A stretch of DNA of 64,000 nt, taken from Thalassia testudinum (lineage: Eukaryota; Streptophyta; Magnoliopsida; Alismatales; Hydrocharitaceae). The stretch lies in NCBI GenBank assembly GCA_037157565.1, contig JAZHRO010000012.1:55543501-55607500 (forward strand). Reading direction: 5' to 3'. The first letter of the stretch is position 1. Every line of letters begins with the position of its first letter. The position numbers and the translations under genes were made by a program. This document shows, one piece after another, positions 11,739 to 21,898 of the stretch. The notes under the pieces were generated by a model, which worked only from the letters and a program-made list of their open reading frames with translations, had not been told where the DNA came from and searched no databases.

Positions 11739-11758
11739 AAGTTTCGTCCCCGAAACTT
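11739..11758 (-). promoter_or_regulatory. Conserved hairpin next to the 3' LTR, element A
   Basis: AAGTTTCG-GGGA-CGAAACTT in element sense: a perfect 8-bp stem with a GNRA-type tetraloop, 18 nt from the LTR start. The same hairpin at the same 18-nt distance occurs in elements B and C. A polypurine tract normally sits here, and the intervening 18 nt are not purine-rich. Confidence 0.7.
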
Positions 11759-11800
11759 GAGCTAGCTAAGGTGCGGAAAAAGAACATACGCATAACAAAC

Positions 11801-13231
11801 TCAAAGAGGACGGAAGCTAGTCCGAAAAGACGTACCCTCAAAGAGCTCCAGATACCACTCTCGCATCGTCACCTCAGGCTCCCAACTAGCCTCCTCGTAC
11901 CTCTGGCTCCTCCATAAGACCTTCACCAGGGGTACTTGCTTCCGTCTCAAACTCCACACAGCTCTGTCTAGTATCTGCACTGGCTGCTCGGGGTAGGTCA
12001 GGTCGTCACTCACCTCAACTCTCTCATGGCTCAGAACATGACTGGGATTGGCGACGTATTTCCTGAGGTTGGACACATGGAACACGTCGTGCACACCAGA
12101 AAGCTAGGGAGGAAGGGAAAGCCTGTAAGCAACGGGTCCAACCCACTTTAGGACCTCAAAGGGTCCCATAAACCTCGACGTGAACTTCCCTTTTACCCCA
12201 AAACGCTGCAAGCCCTTCACGGGCGAAACGCAAAGGAAGATGTGATCCCCAACCTCAAACTGCACCTCTCTGCACTTCCGATCGGCATAGCTCTTCTGTC
12301 TGCTCCTGACAGTGCGGAATCACCTGTGAATCTGCTCAACCACCTCCTGACTCTGCCGGATCAGCTTGGGGCCAACCTCCCACTTGGTCCCCACCTCAAC
12401 CCAACTCAAGGGTGCAATACACCTCCGTCCGTACAGAGCCTCGTAGGGTGCCATGCCGATGCTCGAGTGATAACTGTTATTATATGCAAACTCCGCCAGA
12501 GGCAAGTGCTCCTCCCAAGAGCCCCTCCAGTCCAGTACACAGGCACGCAAAAGGTCCTCAAGCATCTGTATCCTGCGCTCTGACTGTCCGTCCGTCTGGG
12601 GGTGGTATGCTGTACTAAACCTCAATTGTGTCCCCAAGGCTTGCTGAAACTCAGCCCAAAACTGGGACGTAAAACGGGTATCTCGATCAGATACAATCTC
12701 CCACGGAACTCCGTGTAGACGTACCACGTCGTGGATATACCTCTCTGCCAACTGTGCTGGTCCCAAAGTGACTCGGATCGGCAAGAAACGTGTCATCTTC
12801 GTTAATCTATCTACCATCACCCAAATTGCGTCGTGTCCTCACTGGGTAACGGGCAAGCCCACCACCAAGTCCATGGTGATTCTCTCCCACTTCCACTCTA
12901 GCACTGGAAGTGGCTGTAACGGCCCTGTAGGCCTTTGATGCTCGGCCTTCACCTGCTGGCACACTAAACACTGCTGCACGAACTCACCCACATCCCACTT
13001 CATTCCCCTCTACCAAAAGTCGCGTCTCAGATCATGATACATCTTTATGTTCCCGGGATGTATGGTGAACCTGGAACCGTGTGCCTCAGTCAGGAGCTCT
13101 CTCAACAGCTCTTCGTCGCAGGGAACACACAAACGTCCCCTTATGCGCAGCATCTTGTCGGTAAAGGAGAAGTCTCCAGGGTCCCCTGACAGTACTCTGT
13201 CACGCAACGACTGTAGGTATGGGTCAGCCAT
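11801..13231 (-). pseudogene. Element A integrase and chromodomain (broken)
   Basis: Degraded C-terminal part of the polyprotein. 13010-13231 holds the N-terminal zinc-binding part of integrase (SRFTIHPGNIKMYHDLRR). 12320-12820 holds the catalytic core, with VSDRDTRF and [12 protein letters not shown] (Asp and Glu of the DDE triad) and the GPKLIRQSQEVVEQIHR tail. 11801-12094 holds the chromodomain, with VPLVKVLWRSQRYEEASWEP. A C-terminal chromodomain of this kind marks the Tekay/Del chromoviruses and targets integration in known members. Stops and frameshifts separate the three blocks. Confidence 0.85.
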
Positions 13232-13273
13232 ATGTCCTGTGATGATGCGGTCTATCAGCTCTAGCCTCGTCTG

Positions 13274-14640
13274 TCATGTCACAGTCACTGCCCCACAGTG
13301 CCCCAGTAACTCTAGGGGTCGCCAACTACCCATCTCCTCCATGAATCTCCAACTCTGCGCTTGTAAACTGGCCAAGTGGGCGGGTGCCTTCCGGCTCAAG
13401 GCGTCAGCCACCACATTGGCCTTCCCCGGATGATAGGAAATGCTGCAGTCATAGTCCTTTAGGAGCTCTAACCAACGACTCTGTCTCATGTTGAGCTCCT
13501 TTTGATCAAATAAGTATCTGAGGCTCTTATGATCTGTGAAAATCTCAAAAGTCTCACCGTACAGGTAGTGCCTCCAAGTCTTCAGTGCGAAGACGACAGC
13601 TGCCAGCTCCAGGTCGTGAGTAGGGTAGCTATGCTCATGGGGCTTCAGTTGTCGCGAAGCGTAAGCAACAACATGACCCCACTGCATGAGCACACCCCCT
13701 AACCCCTGCAAAGAGGTGTCCGTGTACACAACGAACCGCCACTGCTGTCTGGGATGGTAAGCACGAGAGCCGAAGTCAACCTCTCTTTCAGCTCCTGAAA
13801 ACACGCCTCACAAGTGTCTGTCCAAGAAAAGGGCACGTCCTTCCAGGTCAGCTGTGTCATAGGACATGCAATCTGTGAGAAATCCCTGATAAACCGCCTG
13901 TAGTAGCCTGCTAGTCCCAAGAAACTATGGATCTTTGTCACAGTACGCAGTCTCTCACACCTGAGCACCGCCTCAACCTTGGTTGGGTCCACAGCCAATC
14001 TATCCCCGAAAATCATATGACCTAAGAAGGTCACCTCCCTCAACCAGAACTCGCACTTGCTGTATTTAGCGTACAGCCGACGTTATCTCAGTGTGTCCAA
14101 AACCATCCGCAAGTGCTGTCCGTGCTACGCCTGATCCCGAGAGTAGATGAGCACATCATCAATGAATACCGCCACGAACTGATCCAGATACGGTTTGAAC
14201 ACCCGGTTCATCAAATCCATGAAAGCAGCGGGGGCGTTGGTTAGCCCAAACAACATGACCAAAAACTCGTAGTGTCTATATCGGGTGCGGAAAGCTGTCT
14301 TGGAGGCGTCGGTCTCTCTGATCCTCAACTGGTGGTAGCCAGACCTCAAGTTTATCTTGGAGAATACCGTGGCACCTCGTAACTGGTCAAACAAGTCATC
14401 AATCCTCGGCAGCGGATACTTGCTCTTGATGGTAACCCTATTCAGTCGTCTGTAGTCCACACAAAGGTGTAGGGTACCATCTTTCTTCTTCACAAACAAT
14501 ACCGGGGCTCCCCACGGGGATGCACTGGGCCTCACAAAGCCCTTCTCCAGAAGGTCCTGCAATTGGGACTTAAGCTCTCGCAGCTCAAGTGGTGCCATCC
14601 TGTAAGGTGCTGTAGAAATGGGGCTGGTCCCCGATACCAA
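13274..14640 (-). pseudogene. Element A reverse transcriptase and RNase H (broken)
   Basis: 14125-14640 carries the RT fingers and palm ([20 protein letters not shown], then [14 protein letters not shown] with the catalytic DD). 13699-14043 continues with EVTFLGHMI and [12 protein letters not shown]. 13274-13804 holds RNase H ([13 protein letters not shown], then [11 protein letters not shown]) with its first catalytic Asp intact. The frame breaks at least twice. Confidence 0.87.
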
Positions 14641-14658
14641 TGAGATTTCAAACTCTAT

Positions 14659-15321
14659 CTAACGCTCGGGCGGTAGTCCTGGCAGTTCATCTGGGAACAC
14701 GTCGAGGTACTCTCTGACCACCGGGATACTCTGAAAATCCATCACGAGGCTGGGCTCTGCCACTACACAAGCCAAAAAGCCCTCACACCCCTGGCCCAAA
14801 AGTCTCGTCGCCTGAAGTGCAGAGATGCACCTGAAGCCTCCATCCACTGGCTGTCTGTGAAACTCAAAAGAAGGCATCTCTGGCATGGAGAAGATGATCT
14901 TCCTCTTGAAACAGTCTACCAAAGCGTGGTAAGCGAACAGCCAGTCCATCCCCAGAATCATGCCAAAGTCCTCCATCGATATCACAATCAAATCAGCAGG
15001 GAGGCTGTTTCCCCCAACATTGACCTCACAACCCGTGTAAATCTCTTCAGCTACAAACAGCTTACCACTTGGACCTCTGATCACAAACGGATTCTCTAAC
15101 AATACATAGTCCTGCCCCAAACTGACAGCAAAACTGGCAGCAACAAACGAGTGCGTGGCGCCGGAATAAAAAAGTGTGTAAACTAGTTTGCCGAAAACTG
15201 TAACCATACATGTCACCACTGAACTTGAATCTCTGGCGTCTCTGTGTGACAGGGCGTTGATACGCCCCTCAGCCCTAGGTGCGGACAAAGCAGCCATACT
15301 CTGCGTCGGACAGGTAGCCAC
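14659..15321 (-). pseudogene. Element A aspartic protease region with active-site Asp lost
   Basis: An open 220-residue block covering the retroviral-type aspartic protease. The active site reads LFYSGATHSF instead of [10 protein letters not shown] as in element C, so the catalytic Asp codon at 15166-15168 is now Tyr. Downstream family features remain ([19 protein letters not shown] linking into RT). It would be catalytically dead. Confidence 0.82.
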
Positions 15322-15380
15322 TGGTCGGTACCCTCCCCACGACTGCTGTCCTCTCCCACGCGCCTAGGAATCGTGGCCTC

Positions 15381-16333
15381 CTACTCATCCTCCAGTGCTC
15401 GACGCGGAGAGCATCTGCTGACCTCCAGCCCTAAACAGGCAGTCCCGCCTGATGTGGCCCGGCTGGCCACACTGGTAGCAAAGGGGAACTCGACTCCTGC
15501 CCTCAGTAGGTCCTTGCTGACGGCTGGGTGGGGGTTCGGTGCTAGCAGCTGGCCCCAGTCGAGGGCCCCCAAAGGCCACTGACGGCCCCGCAAAGCGTGA
15601 CGGCTCTCCTGCGGGCGCAGTGTGCCTCCTCTCTCGTCCACCCTATGAGAAGTCTGGCTGGTAGGGTCTCTTCTGTCCACTGTCAGTGTCACGTGCAGCC
15701 GAGTTGGTCTCCTCATATGTCATAGCTGCCTCCACTACCCTCGAGAACGTAGGCAGCTTCAGGAGTTTGACATACCCCCGGATAGCAGGCTGGAGCCCCT
15801 CGGTGAACCTCCAAAGGTGCTCCTCCTCAGTAACTACAGTTGTCGTGGTGAAACAAGACAGCCTCAGAAAACGCGTGCGGTACGCGCTCACGGTCATCGT
15901 CTCCTGGCGGAGAGTGTGGAACTCCGACCTCCTCCGATCCTGCCACGTCTGGGGAAAGTACTGCTCGCAGAAGAGGGTGACAAACTGGTCCCAAGTAGGC
16001 TCGGCTCTCTCCTGACCTCTGACTGCCCTCCACCACCTGTGTGCCGCGCTCTCCAGCTGGTACGTGGCAAAGGCCACGCATCACTCCGTAGGGGGGCGAA
16101 GGGTGTCAAACACCTTCTTGATCTGCTCGAGCTAGTCCTCCGCCTTGGTTAGGTCCTCGTCCCCCTTGAAGGAAGGGGGCTTCAGCTTTCAGAACTGTCC
16201 GAAAAGCTCATAATGGTACTGAAGTGGGGAAACTGGTATGCCTCCAAGCAAGGAGGGCTCATGCTCGGAAGTGTCAGAGGATAGTGGGGGCGGTGGAGGA
16301 CCACCCCCTCCCCCACGTCCAGCACTGTGTCTG
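15381..16333 (-). pseudogene. Element A gag: capsid core and zinc knuckle (broken)
   Basis: The retrotransposon gag core is readable: PPSFKG, then FATYQLESAAHRWWRAV, FCEQYFPQTW and ETMTVSAYRTRF (main open block 15643-16077). It is followed by a CCHC zinc knuckle (CYQCGQPGHIRRDC) near 15430-15480. Several Trp or Gln/Arg codons have become stops, consistent with C-to-T decay. The N-terminal part continues at 26116-26345 on the far side of insertion B. Elements B and C lack this capsid core. Confidence 0.85.
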
Positions 16334-16837
16334 TGTTAAAACCCGTGCTATTAAAGTCCTCTAAGACGTCTGGGAAAGGCACCAAACGGCAGGGAGCATC
16401 TCCAGACGTCCGGAGAGGTGGTCGGATGTCTGGAACTAGGTCCAGACGATTCAGCAGAATCCCTGGACGTCTGAGGAGTAGCGTAGAGTGAGGTATTGTT
16501 CTGGACTTCTTTTAAGACGTCTGGAAGGTGTTCCAGACGTCTGATTTGAATCAGGATTACTGTTTTTGACCCGTTTAGGGTCCGTTTGAGGTCCGATTTC
16601 CGCAATTAAGATTTCTGTTCTTCTTCATATAAGTTCCTCTACTTATTGGAATGCTTTTATCATGTTCTGAGTGGTTTCTTGTGGTTGATCCTTTTGTTAC
16701 TGTTAGTTGCTTGCATGGTGAATGTGGTTTATTTTTACTGCTTTTTGGTTACTTCCTTGTTGGACGATTGGGTCTTGGGATCAGTCGAGTCAGTCCGGTC
16801 TCGTGTCCTGTAAGGATTCAGGAACCGGGTCGTAACA
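16334..16837 (+). repeat. Element B 5' LTR, internally deleted
   Basis: It starts TGTTAAAACCCG and ends GGTCGTAACA. It matches the first ~330 bp and the last ~170 bp of the 3' LTR of B. About 1.5 kb in between is gone, with the joint near 16690 in TTGTTACTGTTAG, where short similarity exists on both sides. GACGTC palindromes are present at 16365-16560. Confidence 0.85.
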
Positions 16838-16840
16838 AGA

Positions 16841-16856
16841 TGGTATCAGAGCAAGG
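16841..16856 (+). other. Element B primer-binding site (tRNA-iMet)
   Basis: TGGTATCAGAGCAAGG, three bases after the LTR end. TGGTATCAGAGC is the standard complement of the plant initiator-Met tRNA 3' end used by chromoviruses. Confidence 0.88.
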
Positions 16857-17022
16857 TCGTCCCCAGAAGTGAACCAACTAGCTGGAAAATAACCAAATTC
16901 ACGTGCTTGTAACTAGAGTAACCACCACAACATACCTTTTGACATCTGTTATGAGGTTCTTTTGCTGAGTGTCAGTTAGATTTGACGTCTTCCTGTTCTG
17001 TGTTCATGTCTCCTTGCAGGAG

Positions 17023-17560
17023 ATGCCTCGATGTGGAACCAGACGGGCGGGCCGCGGGCGCGGTTGAGGTCGAGGCCGGAGGGGCAGATGTGTCGAGCTT
17101 GGACTACATGCTACCCCTTCTCTTCTCCCAAGCATACAATCTCTGGACCTCGTCCATCTGATCTGAGAGGTTGTTCGAGAATTATTTCACCTTCCACCCA
17201 CTCCGCCACCCCCTCATCTCTCTTCCAAGGGTACGGCAGGGGAGATTTTCGTGGAACGAGATTTCTGCGATCACACTAGGCGGGTTAGGAGAACTCAAGG
17301 GAGGCACGCGACGCCCGTAGGAGAGCCGTCACGCTTTGCGGGGCCGTCAGTAGCCTCTGGAGGGCCCCGACAGGGGCCAGCTGTTAGCACTGGACCCCTG
17401 CCCAGCAGTCAGCAGGGACCTACCGTGGGAGGGAGTCGAGTCCCCCTCTGCTACCAGTGTGGCTAGCCGGGCCACTTCCGAAGGGACTGCCCGTCTAGGG
17501 CTAGAGCACAGCAGACTCTCACTGCACCGAGCGTTGGAGGCCAGTCAGGTGGTCGTGGGT
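17023..17560 (+). pseudogene. Element B gag remnant lacking the capsid core
   Basis: It starts MPRCGTRRAGRGRG and hits a TGA at 17065. It then runs directly from the N-terminal leader into the GEPSRFAGPSV linker and the zinc knuckle near 17440-17490. The knuckle itself contains a stop (CYQCG* at 17464-17466). The ~0.6 kb capsid core seen in A is absent. The junction sequence around HTRRVRRTQ is shared with element C. Confidence 0.8.
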
Positions 17561-17565
17561 TCCAG

Positions 17566-19587
17566 GTGCATGAGGGAGGACAGCCGTCACGAGGAGGATA
17601 CCGGCCAGCTGTCACTAGCTCCGCCCTGAGCCTAGCTGTTTTGTCTGCTCCCAGGACTGAGGAGTGTCGCGACGTCGTGACTCACAGAGACATCCTAGCT
17701 TCAGTTTGTACGGTGACAAGTATGGTTACAATGTTTGGTTTTTTTTTTATTGAGCACGTAATTCTTGCTTCTAGTACGACGTACTTTCTTGCTCCACAAG
17801 TTTGTCGCTACCTTGGAGTCCGATAGCACTCCATTAGGGGATTCGTTGTAATCAGAGACCTAGGTGGCCAGCTGTTTGTAGCTGGGAAGATTAATACAGG
17901 CTGTGAGGTCCGTGTTGGGGGGGGACACCGCCTCCCCTCTGATCTGATTGTGATACCAATGGAGGACTTTGGCATGATTCTGGGGATGGACTGGTTGTCC
18001 GCTTACCACGTTTTGGTGGACGGGTTTGAGAGGAAGGTTGTTTTTCTTCACACCAGAAATACTTTCTTTTGAGTTTCCCGGACAGCCAGTGGACGGAGAC
18101 TTCAGGTGCATTTCTGCATTTCGGGCAGCGAGACTATTGGGTCAGGGGTTAGGAGAGGGTCGAGCTGACTTGGGACTAGTTTGTCACCCTCTTCTGAGAG
18201 CAGTACTTCCCCTAGATGTGGCAGATTTTCATAGTATCCCGGTGGTCAGAGAGTACCCTGACGTGTTTCCAGATGAGCTGCCAGGATTACCGCCCGAGCG
18301 CGAGATCGAGTTGAGATCTCGTCGGTACCAGAGACCAGCCCCATTTCGACCGCACCTTACAGGATGGCATCACTTGAGCTGCGAGAGCTCAAGTCCTAGT
18401 TGCAGGACCTTTTGGAGAAGGGCTTTGTGAGGCCTAGTGCGTCTCCATGGGGAGCCCTGGTATTGTTTGTGAAGAAGGATAGTACCCTACGCCTTTGTGT
18501 GGACTACAGACAGCTAAATAGGGTTACCATCAAGAACAAGTATCTGCTGCCGAGGATTAACGACTTGTTTGACCAGTTGCGAGGTGCCACGGTATTCTCC
18601 AAGATAGTCATGAGGTCTGGTTACCACCAGTTGAGTATCAAGGAGACAGACATCTCCAAGATAGCTTTCCGCACTCGGTACGGACACTACGAGTTTTTGG
18701 TCGTGCTGTTTAGGTCGACCAACGCCCCCACTACCTTCATGGATTTAATGAACCGGATGTTCAGACTGTATCTAGATCAGTTCGTGGTGGTATTTATTGA
18801 TGATGTGCTTATCTACTCTCGAGATCAGATGCAGCATGGATAACACTTTTTGATGGTTTTGGACACACTGAGACGACGTAGGCCATACGCCAAATACAGC
18901 AAGTGCGAGTTCTGGTTGAGGGAGGTGACCTTCTTGGGTCATGTGATCTCCGGGGATGGCTTGGCTGTGGACCCAGCCAAGGTTGAGGCAATGCTCAAGT
19001 GAGAGAGACCGCATACAGTGCCTGAGATCCGTGGTTTCTTGGGACTGGCAGGCTACTACAAGCGGTTTATCAAGGATTTCTCACAGATTGCACGTTCTAT
19101 AACACAGCTGACCCAGAAAGATGTGCCTTTTTCTTGGACGGACGCTTGTGAGGCGTGTTTTCAGGAGCTGAAGGAGAGGCTGACTTCGGCTCTCGTGCTC
19201 ACCATCCCAGACAGCAGTGGCGGGTTCGTTGTGTACACGGACGCCTCTTTGCAGGGGTTAGGGGGTGTGCTCATGCAGAGGGGTCACGTTGTTGCTTACG
19301 CTTCGCGACAACAGAAGCCCCATGAGCATAGCTACCCTACCCATGACTTGGAGCTGGCAGCTGTCGTCTTCGCACTGAAGACTTGGAGGCACTACTTGTA
19401 TGGTGAGACTTTTGAGATTTTCACAGATCATAAGAGCCTCAGATACTTTTTTGATCAGAAGGAGCTCAACATGAGACAGAGACGTTGGTTAGAGCTCCTG
19501 AAGGACTATGACTGCAGCATTTCCTACCATCCGGGGAAGGCCAACGTGGTGGCTGACGCCTTGTGCCGGAAGGCGCCCGCCTACTAG
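17566..19587 (+). pseudogene. Element B protease, RT and RNase H (broken)
   Basis: The protease active site near 17740-17780 is scrambled by a T-run, and no DSG triad can be read. RT is recognisable at 18400-18843 ([34 protein letters not shown]). RNase H lies at 19018-19587 ([24 protein letters not shown]). Several frameshifts and stops are present. Confidence 0.85.
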
Positions 19588-21151
19588 ACCAGTTTACAGG
19601 CGTAGAGTTGGAGCCTCACAGAGGAGATGGGAAGTTGGCGACCCTAGATTTACGAAGGCACTGTGGGGCAGTGACTGTGACCCGACAGATGATGCCAGAG
19701 CTGATAAACCGCATCATCACAGGACAGATGGCCGACCCGTACTTGCAGTCGTTGCGTGACAGAGTACTGTCAGGAGACCCTGGGGACTTCTTTACAGACG
19801 AGATGCTGCGCATGAGGGAACGCTTGAGCGTTCCCAGGGCCGAGGAGTTGTTGAGAGAGCTCCTGACTGAGGCACACGGGTCCAGGTTCACCATACATCC
19901 CGGAAACACAAATATGTATCATGATTTGAGACGCGACATTTGGTGAAGGGAAATGAAGCGGGATGTAGGTGAATTCGTGCAGCAATGTTTAGTGTGCCAG
20001 CAGGTGAAGACCGAGCATCAGAGGCCTGCAGGGCCGTTGCAGCCACTTCCAGTGCTAGAGTGGAAGTGGGAGAGCACTACCATGGACTTGGTGGTGGGCT
20101 TGCACGTTACCAAGCAAAGACATGACGCAGTCTGGGTGATCGTAGACAGATTGACGAAGACGGCACATTTCTTGCCGATCTGAGTCACTTTGGGACCAGC
20201 ACAGTTGGTAGAGAGGTATATCCGCGATGTGGTACGTCTGCACAGAGTTCCACAGGAGATTGTATCCGATCGGGATACCCGCTTCACGTCCCAGTTTTGG
20301 GTTGAGTTTCAGCAGGCCTTGGGGACACGGTTGAGGTTTAGTACAGCATACCACCCCCAGACGGACGGATAATCAGAGCGCACGATACAGACACTTGAGG
20401 ACCTTTTGCGTACTTGTGTACTAAACTGGAGGGTCTCTTAGGAGCACTTGCCCCTGGCGGAGTTTGCATATAATAACAGCTATCACTCGAGCATCGGCAT
20501 GGCACCCTACAAGGTTCTGTACGGACAGAGGTGTACTGCACCCTTGAGTTGGGTTGAGGTGGGGACCAAGTGGGAGGTTGGCCCTAGGCTGATCTGGCAG
20601 AGTCAGGAGGTGGTCGAGCAGATTCACAGGCGACTCCACACCGTCAGGAGCAGACAGAAGAGCTATGCAGATCAGAAACGCAGAGAGGTGTAGTTTGAGG
20701 TTGGGGATCACGTCTTCATTCGCGATTCGCCCATGAAGGGCCTGCAGCAGTTTGGGGTGAGAGGGAAGCTTGCGTCGAGGTTTGTGAGACCCTTTGAGAT
20801 CCTGGAGCAGGTTGGATCCGTTGCTTACAGGCTTGCCCTTCCTCCCCAGCTTTCTGGCGTGCCGACGTGTTCCACGTGTCCAACCTCAGGAAGTACATTG
20901 CCGATCCCAGTCACGTTCTGAGCCACGAGAGCGTCGAGGTGGGTGACAACCTGACTTACCCTGAGCGGCCAGTGCAAATACTCGATAGAGCTGTCCAGAG
21001 TCTGAGACGGAAGCAGGTACCCCTGGTGAAGGTCTTGTGGAGGAGCCAGCGGTACGAGGAGGCTACCTGGGAGCCTGAGGCGGCAATGCAAGAGTGGTAC
21101 CCGGAGCTTTTTGAGGGTACGTCTTTTCGGACCGGCTTCAGTCCTCTTTGA
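19563..21151 (+). pseudogene. Element B integrase and chromodomain (broken)
   Basis: The zinc-binding region is at 19563-19946. [10 protein letters not shown] and the first catalytic Asp region ([10 protein letters not shown]) are at 19953-20183. [13 protein letters not shown] and AYHPQTDG follow at 20190-20372, then a stop that replaces the Gln before SER. The chromodomain is at 20867-21151 (VPLVKVLWRSQRYEEATWEP). The stops interrupting it (for example after FLPI, after QTDG and before FEV) are CGA/CAA/CAG-type codons turned into stops. Confidence 0.85.
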
Positions 21152-21196
21152 GTTTGTTATGCGTGTGTTGTTCTTTCTCCGCACCCTAGCTAGCGT

Positions 21197-21216
21197 AAGT
21201 TTCGGAGATGAAACTT
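21197..21216 (+). promoter_or_regulatory. Conserved hairpin next to the 3' LTR, element B
   Basis: AAGTTTCG-GAGA-TGAAACTT: the same stem as in A and C with one G-T pair and a GAGA loop, 18 nt before the LTR start. Confidence 0.65.
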
Positions 21217-21234
21217 CCTTTGAGTTTGTTATGT

Positions 21235-21898
21235 TGTTAAGACCCGTGTTGTTAAAGCCCTCTAAGACGTCTGGGAAAGGCACCAGACGACATGGAGCGT
21301 CTCCAGACGTCCGGAGAGGTGGTCGGACGTCTAAAACTAGGTCCAAACGGTTCAGCAGAATCCCTGGACGTATGAGGAGTAGCGTAGAGTGAGGTATGGT
21401 TCTGGACTTCTTTTAAGACATCTGGAAGGTGTTTCAGACGTCTGATTTGAATCAAGATTGCTGTTTTTGACCCGTTTAGGGTCCGTTTGAGGTCTGATTT
21501 CTGCAATTAAGATTTCCGTTCTTCTTCGTATAAGTTCCTCTACTTGTTAGAATGTTTTTATCATGTTCTGAGTGGTTTCTTGTGGTTGATCCTTGTGTTA
21601 GGACCTCGTTTCTTTGTGGATTTGGAGGTTGCGGAGGCACGTGGACCTGTCGATCAAGCCCCCATTACTCCTGGTTTTGCTGGTAGAGTGGCTTCCCCTA
21701 GTTTAATTACAAACCTGAATGTATATCTGGAATGAATGTTAGATCCTAGGGTATGGCATGAATCCTAGGACTAGAAAACACTGGAATAATTATATGGAAT
21801 GTATGAATTGCAATCTTGGATGAGTAATTAGAATAATAACAATTGCCCGTAAATGGATAACAGCTGCCTATGAAATGTAGAGTATTGTTGTTAGCAAC
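21235..21898 (+). repeat. Element B 3' LTR, first part
   Basis: It starts TGTTAAGACCCG. It contains GACGTC palindromes at 21265-21450 and ends at the GCAAC target site (21894-21898) of solo LTR D. It continues at 24741-26110. The combined length is about 2.03 kb. It lacks the ~0.7 kb GC-rich promoter-proximal stretch present in A, C and D. Confidence 0.88.
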
